This document shows, one piece after another, positions 7,851 through 12,663 of a stretch of DNA of 15,298 nucleotides (position 1 is the first letter of the stretch; every line of letters starts with the position of its first letter). The notes below the pieces were generated by a model, which did not search any database, had not been told where the DNA came from, and saw only the letters and a list, made by a program, of their open reading frames with translations. The translations under genes and the position numbers were made by a program. The stretch lies in the NCBI GenBank assembly GCA_964410325.1, contig CAYPFN010000024.1, forward strand, positions 1 through 15,298, written 5' to 3'. Source of the DNA: CAAFZY01 sp964410325. Its GTDB lineage: Bacteria > Pseudomonadota > Alphaproteobacteria > RF32 > CAG-239.

Positions 7851-8408
7851 TTAATTCAGCTGAATCTTTGTCCAGATAAACAACACATTCCCATCATTTT
7901 TCACCCCCGGAACATAAGCAGCCTGAATATCCAGACGCTTATATCCCAAACCTGCCATCGGCAGTGGTAAAGGCACCGGGATATATGCATATTCATGACG
8001 TTGCGTTAAACCAACCGTAAACCCCACACCTGCACGAAAATCCTGCGCGCTCCCCAAATACCAGTTTTTCATAAACGCATAACCAAACATGGTTTCAACA
8101 TAATCATTTGAATCCTTAAAGGCCATGGCATATAAAGCATGCCAATCACCATCTGCATCATAACGGGAAACCCCCAAACCGGCACCCCATGGATTTTCAT
8201 TATATTTTTCAATATGCTCATCATCATAAGTCAGACGGTTATGCCAGGCATAAAGTGGAATATATAAATCATATTGATCGGAACGCCAGGTTTCTTTCAA
8301 ATTATATTTAATTTTTTCCTTCCAATCCATACCGTCAGTTTCACTAGCGCATGCCAACAAAGGCAAAAACAACAAAAACAGAGCAATCGTAAAAATTTTT
8401 TTAAGCAT
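7851..8408 (-). CDS. pagP: Lipid A palmitoyltransferase PagP
   Basis: PagP is an eight-stranded outer-membrane beta barrel that moves a palmitoyl chain from a phospholipid to lipid A. The match to E. coli PagP runs along the whole mature protein: an N-terminal amphipathic helix (WKEKIKYNLKETW), then YDLYIP, WH, YNENPWGAGLG, DWHALYAMAFKDS, GVGFTVGLT, YIPVPLPLP and YVPG..NDGNV. The catalytic His, Asp and Ser of E. coli (H33, D76, S77) are present in AWHNR and FKDS. The residue matching G88, the floor of the acyl-chain ruler, is Ala (in FGYAF). A signal peptide (LKKIFTIALFLLFLPLLACA) precedes ASETDG; ACA fits signal peptidase I. I chose the ATG at 8408, preceded by GGA at seven bases, over the in-frame ATG at 8420 because it gives a cleaner signal peptide. 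It converges with the gene array and lies about 100 bases after the HAD gene. Confidence 0.92.
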   Translation of the reverse strand: MLKKIFTIALFLLFLPLLACASETDGMDWKEKIKYNLKETWRSDQYDLYIPLYAWHNRLTYDDEHIEKYNENPWGAGLGVSRYDADGDWHALYAMAFKDSNDYVETMFGYAFMKNWYLGSAQDFRAGVGFTVGLTQRHEYAYIPVPLPLPMAGLGYKRLDIQAAYVPGVKNDGNVLFIWTKIQLN

Positions 8409-8510
8409 ACTTTCATCCATTTCTAAAACCGTAACGTCTTATCTTATAAGGCACGTTTTATAGAATACAAGTGCTTTTTTAAAGATTGTACAAGTAAGTT
8501 TGTATAAAAT

Positions 8511-9338
8511 TTACGATCTGACAGATTTAAGCCTGTAATCGGCTACAACCTTATCAATTACAGCTTTGACAAACTTGTCAATAGCCTTGCCTTCCGAATA
8601 ATCAGCCGGCGCAATCATATGTGCCCGTCCGTCACGATTAAGAGCGCTTGCCCGTTCTTTAGTGCCGTTTTTATAAACAGCCAATGTATGCCCACCGGCT
8701 TTATTAAGCATTGCCATACAGGGAATATCCGTACTGCCATCACCGATATATATCATATTTTCAAACGGCATCGGCCGACAAGCCTTATCCACATGGCGGT
8801 TAACCCCCTCGGTATCGGTCACGTCCAAACACCCCTTATTAATACGAAACATATACTGGGTTTTGGATGTATAATTTAAAACCATTGCCGGCCATACGGC
8901 TGCCCCATTTTCATCATACAAAAAACTGGAAGCAAAAATTTCCGTAAATTCACCGGCAATTGATGTCCCCTCCAACATTTCTTTCAAGCCAGAAGAAATA
9001 ATATAGTGCTGCATATTCACGCCATTTAAACGAGCATAAGCATTAATCCGACCAAACCAGTCTTCAACCCCTTTAAAAAGTTTGATATAACGCCCATAAG
9101 CCATAAAATCTTCTCTGGTTATCGGCAGATGACGTTTAATCGATTCATCAATAGTCACTTTCATATATGCAAGAATATCATCCATCTTTTTTTGCTTGGC
9201 TAGCCCGTTGGCTTTGGTCCAAAATTCTTCTGCAGTCATTCCGAGCTTTTTAATAAAGCTGTATTCTTGCATATTTCCTGGCGACAACGTACCGTCGAAG
9301 TCATAACAAATCGCCATCGGAATATATTTTTTACGCAT
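8511..9338 (-). CDS. HAD-superfamily phosphatase (haloacid dehalogenase-like)
   Basis: This is a cytoplasmic HAD-fold hydrolase, probably a phosphatase of the SerB/phosphoserine phosphatase-like group; the substrate cannot be read from the sequence. All four motifs are present: DFDGTLS near the start (nucleophile Asp plus general acid Asp two residues on), IISSG (motif II), a Lys in YTSKTQ (motif III) and IGDGSTDIPC (motif IV, Mg-binding Asp residues). The helical insert between motif I and II (about residues 25-105) forms a C1-type cap. I chose the ATG at 9338 (275 residues) because GAGAGGG stands about five bases upstream and the promoter at 9369-9398 would start transcription about 24 bases before it. 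The in-frame GTG at 9359 would sit at the transcript end. pagP follows on the same strand. Confidence 0.85.
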   Translation of the reverse strand: MRKKYIPMAICYDFDGTLSPGNMQEYSFIKKLGMTAEEFWTKANGLAKQKKMDDILAYMKVTIDESIKRHLPITREDFMAYGRYIKLFKGVEDWFGRINAYARLNGVNMQHYIISSGLKEMLEGTSIAGEFTEIFASSFLYDENGAAVWPAMVLNYTSKTQYMFRINKGCLDVTDTEGVNRHVDKACRPMPFENMIYIGDGSTDIPCMAMLNKAGGHTLAVYKNGTKERASALNRDGRAHMIAPADYSEGKAIDKFVKAVIDKVVADYRLKSVRS

Positions 9339-9368
9339 TTTTCCCTCTCTTACTTTCACATTTTACTA

Positions 9369-9398
9369 ATCATAACTTCCCAAACTTTAATTTGGCAA
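9369..9398 (-). promoter_or_regulatory. Sigma-70-type promoter for the HAD phosphatase gene
   Basis: On the - strand, TTGCCA (9398-9393), an 18-base spacer and TATGAT (9374-9369) each match five of six consensus bases. It may also serve pagP by read-through. Confidence 0.65.
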
Positions 9399-9409
9399 CA
9401 AAAATTTTC

Positions 9410-9438
9410 TTGACGTTTGCTTTTGCTTAGTGTAAACA
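9410..9438 (+). promoter_or_regulatory. Possible promoter for the tRNA-Ser repeat array
   Basis: TTGACG (9410-9415), 17 bases and TAAACA (9433-9438) lie about 40 bases before the first repeat unit. The -35 is good and the -10 is poor. It is back-to-back with the HAD promoter. The same TTGACG hexamer recurs in the 3' arm of each repeat hairpin. Confidence 0.4.
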
Positions 9439-9480
9439 CAAACACAGCCGATGCGAAAAAGACGCGTAAGCTACAAAAAA

Positions 9481-9619
9481 GTATATATTTAAGAGATGGT
9501 AAAGCGGTTTAATTTGCGAGGTCTTGTAATCATCGATGGCCGCAGGCCCAAACCGTCGGGTAAAATGCTTTAGAAAGCGTTTGACGGTTTTCAAAATCTT
9601 AAATAGTAGTTATAAAAAA
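9481..9619 (+). repeat. tRNA-Ser-derived repeat unit 1
   Basis: This 139-base unit begins GTATATAT like the leader of the intact tRNA-Ser gene. It continues with a degraded tRNA-Ser 5' part (acceptor strand and D-arm, AGAGATGG and AGCGGTTTAAT), then a GGCC-GCA-GGC segment resembling a shortened variable arm, and a two-step hairpin with a T-run (9550-9592). It lacks a T-arm, the 3' acceptor strand and CCA, so it cannot be a working tRNA. It may be a small RNA gene or a pseudogene copy. Confidence 0.7.
9550..9592 (+). terminator. Hairpin with T-run ending repeat unit 1
   Basis: The outer stem is AAACCGTC (9550-9557) with GACGGTTT (9583-9590); the inner stem AAATGCTT (9563-9570) with AAGCGTTT (9575-9582) includes one U-G pair. 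Four T follow at 9588-9591. It looks like an intrinsic terminator of moderate strength. Confidence 0.5.
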
Positions 9620-9713
9620 GTATATATTTAAGAGATGGTAAAGCGGTTTAATATGCGAGGTCTTGGAATCATCGATGGCCGCAGGCCTAAACCGTCGGGT
9701 AAAACGCTTTAGA
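9620..9713 (+). repeat. tRNA-Ser-derived repeat unit 2 (cut by gap)
   Basis: It is nearly identical to unit 1 over the visible 94 bases, differing at a few positions (for example TTGGAATC for TTGTAATC, and ACGCTTT for ATGCTTT in the inner stem). It breaks off inside the hairpin at the N run. Confidence 0.7.
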
Positions 9714-9813
9714 NNNNNNNNNNNNNNNNNNNNNNNNNNNNNNNNNNNNNNNNNNNNNNNNNNNNNNNNNNNNNNNNNNNNNNNNNNNNNNNNNNNNNNN
9801 NNNNNNNNNNNNN
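9714..9813. other. Assembly gap (100 N) inside the tRNA-Ser repeat array
   Basis: Exactly 100 N. If a single unit spans it, only about 34 bases are missing; otherwise further 139-base units are hidden. Confidence 0.95.
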
Positions 9814-9824
9814 GTTATAAAAAA

Positions 9825-9961
9825 GTATATATGGAGAGATGGCAGAGCGGTTTAATGCAGCGGTCTTGGAATCATCGATGGCCGCAGGCCTAAACCGTCG
9901 GGTAAAACGCTTTAGAAAGCGTTTGACGGTTTTTAAAATCTTAAATAGTAGTTATAAAAAA
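9825..9961 (+). repeat. tRNA-Ser-derived repeat unit 3
   Basis: This 137-base unit shares 55 identical bases with the intact tRNA-Ser gene (9814-9868 equals 9951-10005): the leader, acceptor 5' strand, complete D-arm and 5' anticodon stem. The match stops in the anticodon loop. From there it follows units 1 and 2 to the hairpin at 9892-9934. The 5' half therefore looks like a recent copy of the tRNA joined to the older repeat tail. Confidence 0.75.
9892..9934 (+). terminator. Hairpin with T-run ending repeat unit 3
   Basis: The outer stem AAACCGTC/GACGGTTT (9892-9899 with 9925-9932) encloses the inner stem AAACGCTT/AAGCGTTT (9905-9912 with 9917-9924), with a five-base bulge and five T at 9930-9934. 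If it works, the intact tRNA just downstream needs its own promoter; TATAAA at 9952-9957 is a candidate -10. Confidence 0.5.
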
Positions 9962-9969
9962 GTATATAT

Positions 9970-10059
9970 GGAGAGATGGCAGAGCGGTTTAATGCAGCGG
10001 TCTTGAAAACCGTCGTGGGCGCGAGCCCACCGGGAGTTCGAATCTCCCTCTCTCCGCCA
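9970..10059 (+). tRNA. tRNA-Ser (anticodon TGA, reads UCA)
   Basis: A complete class II tRNA. The acceptor stem GGAGAGA pairs with TCTCTCC, with discriminator G and an encoded CCA. The D-loop has the conserved GG. The anticodon stem GCGGT/ACCGT encloses CTTGAAA with TGA. A long variable arm (GTGGGC-GCGA-GCCCAC) marks it as serine type, and the T-arm GGGAG-TTCGAAT-CTCCC is intact. It is the last member of the repeat array and the only one able to make a tRNA. A hairpin and a terminator follow. Confidence 0.95.
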
Positions 10060-10060
10060 A

Positions 10061-10092
10061 TTTTTAAACCCTGACAGCTCAGGGTTTAAAAA
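10061..10092. other. Perfect 14-bp inverted repeat after tRNA-Ser
   Basis: TTTTTAAACCCTGA (10061-10074) pairs perfectly with 10079-10092 around a CAGC loop. It is not followed by a T-run on either strand, so it is not a standard terminator. Its 3' arm overlaps the next hairpin by five bases, so the two stems compete. It may help 3' processing of the tRNA transcript. Confidence 0.6.
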
Positions 10093-10130
10093 ATATCCCG
10101 ACCTGCTTAAGCAGACCGGGATATTTTTTA
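10088..10130. terminator. Bidirectional terminator between tRNA-Ser and the glycan operon
   Basis: A 13-bp stem (10088-10100 with 10117-10129) is capped by the palindrome CTGCTTAAGCAG. The arms end in six T on the + strand (after the tRNA) and six on the - strand (after the epimerase gene, whose stop is at 10140). Confidence 0.8.
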
Positions 10131-10139
10131 TTATCTACT

Positions 10140-11084
10140 TTATATTCCAAGCCACTGAACAAATTTACGAATACCTTCTTCAAAAGAGGTTTGTGGCTCA
10201 TAATTCAAAAGTCTTTTTGCTTTAGAATAATCGCACACAGTTTTGTTAACATCTCCCGGCTGCATCGGCTGGCGGTCAATAATAGCCTTTTTGCCAAGCT
10301 CTGCCTCTATCGTTTCAATCATCCTTGTCAACGTTATCGGTTCACCACCGCCTAAGTTAATAATTTCGTACGACGTCTTGTCATAATTTATCGCCGCCTC
10401 AATCCCTGACACAATATCATCTATATAGGTGTAATCCCGTTTTGTCGTCCCATCTCCGTAAACCGGTATCGGTTTCCCCTCCATAATCAATCTCGTAAAT
10501 TTGTTAATTGCCAAATCCGGACGCTGCCGCGGGCCATATACCGTGAAAAATCTTAAACATACCGCCTGTATCCCGTATAACTTCATATATGTATATACAA
10601 ACTGTTCATCAGATGATTTCGTTGCCGCATATTGTGATATCGGTTCCACAACTTTTAATTCTTCAGAAAATAATTCTTCTTTGCAATTTCCATAAACCGA
10701 ACTTGATGAGGCAAACACCAATTTCTTAACCTCATAATCTTTCATCAGTTCCAGAATATGCACCGTCCCCAATATATTGCTGTTAACATAACTCTCCGGT
10801 GCCAAAATTGACGGGCGCACACCGGCGCGTCCGGCCAAATGAACCACCACGTCTATTTTGTTGTTGGCAAAAACTTTGGCAAGTTCCACTTTATTTTCTA
10901 TGTCGACACAATATAACTTGTAATTATCATCAGACATATGTGGCGCAATATTCCGCCATTTGATTTTGACATCATAATAATCGTTGAAATTGTCAACATT
11001 AATAACCTGATGACCGCCCTCCAACAACTTGTCTGCCAAATTCGAACCAATAAACCCGGAACCTCCGGTAATTAATATCCTCAT
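10140..11084 (-). CDS. NAD-dependent nucleotide-sugar epimerase, UDP-glucuronate 4-epimerase-like
   Basis: An extended short-chain dehydrogenase of 314 residues that interconverts a UDP-sugar at C4 through a keto intermediate. The NAD-binding GGSGFIG is at residues 7-13, HLAGRAGVRPS at 82-92, the catalytic Ser in SSSSVYG near 128, and the YxxxK pair is Y152 and K156. RFFTVYGPRQRPD follows at 178-190. The AGVR motif, MQPGDV near 274 and the YEPQTSFEEGI...FVQWL end are typical of UDP-glucuronate 4-epimerases such as CapI or LspL, but UDP-glucose 4-epimerase or a related enzyme is possible. GGAGA precedes the ATG by nine bases. As the last gene of a glycosyltransferase operon, it probably supplies UDP-galacturonate or a related donor for a surface glycan. 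Confidence 0.85.
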   Translation of the reverse strand: MRILITGGSGFIGSNLADKLLEGGHQVINVDNFNDYYDVKIKWRNIAPHMSDDNYKLYCVDIENKVELAKVFANNKIDVVVHLAGRAGVRPSILAPESYVNSNILGTVHILELMKDYEVKKLVFASSSSVYGNCKEELFSEELKVVEPISQYAATKSSDEQFVYTYMKLYGIQAVCLRFFTVYGPRQRPDLAINKFTRLIMEGKPIPVYGDGTTKRDYTYIDDIVSGIEAAINYDKTSYEIINLGGGEPITLTRMIETIEAELGKKAIIDRQPMQPGDVNKTVCDYSKAKRLLNYEPQTSFEEGIRKFVQWLGI

Positions 11085-11116
11085 TGCTTTAATCTCCGCT
11101 TTTTCTAATAATAAAA

Positions 11117-11548
11117 TTAATTATGCCACCTTTCCAATATCCAGGAAGAAGAATTGGCCTTGTTTTCACCGCCAACGCCGAAAGCCAAATCGACATGACA
11201 TTCTTTACATACCGGTATTTCCGGTATATTGTCCTTACCGCGGTCGCCACCGTTGGCAAACACCAGATGCGCATCCGGATATTTCGCCCGTGCTTTCCGG
11301 ATACCGTCCGAGGCCGAGTTGTCCTCGTCATCGAACTCCAAAACATCAATAACGCCTTTTAAATTCTCCAAAATCGCCTTCCGGGTTTTCAGACTGTGAA
11401 AGTTCTTGCCTTTCTTGCGACACAGCCAGGCATCTGAATTAGCCAGCACAATCACCCCGTCGCTGGCCTCTGCCGATGCTTTTATCATCTCTATATGTCC
11501 CTCGTGTATCGGATCAAAACCACCTGAAACTATGTAGTATGTTGTCAT
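11117..11548 (-). CDS. Cytidylyltransferase-fold nucleotidyltransferase (143 residues)
   Basis: A small HxGH-superfamily nucleotidyltransferase that would join an NMP to a phosphorylated sugar or alcohol. The GGFDPIHEGH signature lies at residues 9-18, ANSDAW near 36-41, and NGGDRGKDNIPE near 98-110. A terminal SSSW takes the place of the family's C-terminal serine/threonine motif. It resembles the heptose adenylyltransferase (RfaE2/HldE C-domain) and glycerol-3-phosphate cytidylyltransferase group, but the substrate is not clear. I chose the ATG at 11548: AGGAG lies eight bases upstream, and it follows the glycosyltransferase stop as TAA-A-ATG, so translation is coupled. The in-frame ATG at 11566 lies inside the upstream gene. 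Its GC is far higher than that gene's. Confidence 0.75.
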   Translation of the reverse strand: MTTYYIVSGGFDPIHEGHIEMIKASAEASDGVIVLANSDAWLCRKKGKNFHSLKTRKAILENLKGVIDVLEFDDEDNSASDGIRKARAKYPDAHLVFANGGDRGKDNIPEIPVCKECHVDLAFGVGGENKANSSSWILERWHN

Positions 11549-11549
11549 T

Positions 11550-12656
11550 TTATTTTCTCCTAACATTTGGTGCCTGCTTATATAAAAAATTCTGTATCTT
11601 TTTTAGATTTAAAGCTGTAACAATACCAGATTTGTAATTTTTTAAAAAGGTAGAAAAAATTTTACTATAATCTTTGAATACATTTGAATAGGTCATGTTT
11701 AGAACTAGATTATATGCATTTTGAATAATATCATTTTTTTGTTTAGAATTATTGGTATATAGTTGTATTGCTTCATAAATTTGTTTTGGGTTTGTCGGAT
11801 CAATTAATATAATATTTTTACCGTTAATGCCGAGATCTTTTACAATACCGATATTGTTTGAAATTACAGCAGTTTTAGAAGCCATGCTTTCTAAAACTGT
11901 GGCAGGACCACCCTCTATATCAGATAACATTAGATAAAAATCTAAAGAAGTATAAAGAGAAGGCATTTTATCATCAGGAACATATTCTGCATAAATAACG
12001 TTAGCTCCAAAGCTACGGATTTCATCAATAAAACTTTGCCATCCAACCCCTGAAATAATAATGCGAAAGTTTTGTAATTTATTATTATCTCTAAGATAAT
12101 ATATTAGTTTTTTTAGATGGCGAGTACCTTTCCTGTCATTTTCGTTACTTGTATTTTTAGCAAAAAAACCTAATGAAATTAAATTATTATTTTTAGGATA
12201 AAGAGACGAATGTTTGTGTAGGAATCTATCTTCAATTCCGCAATAAATAGTCATAACTTTTGTTTTAGGAAAAGCAAAGTTATTTATAATCTTATCACGC
12301 CATTCATTAGATACCGTCACAATATATTGAGAATTTTTAATATAAGGAAGCATCATTTGATCGTCAACCCAATGGTGAACAGCATTAATAATAGGTTTGT
12401 CAGTAAGAGCTTTAATATCTAATAAAATTGAAGGTAGCATATTTAAGATTAAATCAACATGCTGAAAAAGTTCTTTATAATAATATGGATATTTACGCAG
12501 ATGATGCACACTAAATAAAAGAAAATCATATTTATCTTTATTTAGTTCTTTGATATGTTTGGCAAATTTCTCTAATATCCATCCTTTATAATCATATGAT
12601 ATTGCAATGACTGGACGTTTATTTCTTATTAATATTTCTTCAAGATTTTCCAGCAT
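11550..12656 (-). CDS. GT-B-fold glycosyltransferase (GT4-like)
   Basis: A cytoplasmic glycosyltransferase with a Rossmann-like N-domain and a donor-binding C-domain. TVSNEWRDKI and a FPKTKVMTIYCGI segment mark the domain junction. GFFAKN...RKGTRHLKKLI starts the C-domain. The GT4 EX7E signature is E248 and E256 in EGGPATVLE, and AVISNNIGIVKDL follows. It has no signal peptide or membrane span, so it would act at the inner face of the inner membrane. I chose the ATG at 12656 (368 residues), preceded by AAAGG, because it starts 7 bases after the stop of the upstream gene. The frame is open further up to 12746, but that part overlaps the upstream gene and looks unlike the family. Very AT-rich. 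Confidence 0.85.
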   Translation of the reverse strand: MLENLEEILIRNKRPVIAISYDYKGWILEKFAKHIKELNKDKYDFLLFSVHHLRKYPYYYKELFQHVDLILNMLPSILLDIKALTDKPIINAVHHWVDDQMMLPYIKNSQYIVTVSNEWRDKIINNFAFPKTKVMTIYCGIEDRFLHKHSSLYPKNNNLISLGFFAKNTSNENDRKGTRHLKKLIYYLRDNNKLQNFRIIISGVGWQSFIDEIRSFGANVIYAEYVPDDKMPSLYTSLDFYLMLSDIEGGPATVLESMASKTAVISNNIGIVKDLGINGKNIILIDPTNPKQIYEAIQLYTNNSKQKNDIIQNAYNLVLNMTYSNVFKDYSKIFSTFLKNYKSGIVTALNLKKIQNFLYKQAPNVRRK

Positions 12657-12663
12657 AGAGTTC

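Noticed and set aside
7828..7869. Hairpin (AAAGATT/AATCTTT) between the gene array and pagP as a terminator
   Set aside because: The stem is only about 7 bp with a long interior, there is no T-run, and it extends into the pagP coding end.
8337..8352. Lipobox in the PagP signal peptide (LLAC)
   Set aside because: The Leu at -2 is unusual, ACA just after it is a good signal peptidase I site, and PagP proteins are not lipoproteins.
9869..9891. Intron in the anticodon loop of tRNA-Ser
   Set aside because: The extra segment is only about 23 bases, no T-arm or 3' acceptor follows it, and group I introns are far longer.
9663..9893. Open frame across the tRNA repeat array and the N run
   Set aside because: It depends on the 100 N and on repeat sequence that is clearly non-coding.
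9481..9961. CRISPR array
   Set aside because: The repeated unit is about 139 bases without short repeats and unique spacers, and it matches tRNA-Ser.
9470..10060. Integrated element or att sites at tRNA-Ser
   Set aside because: Integration usually duplicates the tRNA 3' end, whereas here the 5' half is repeated, and no integrase is present.
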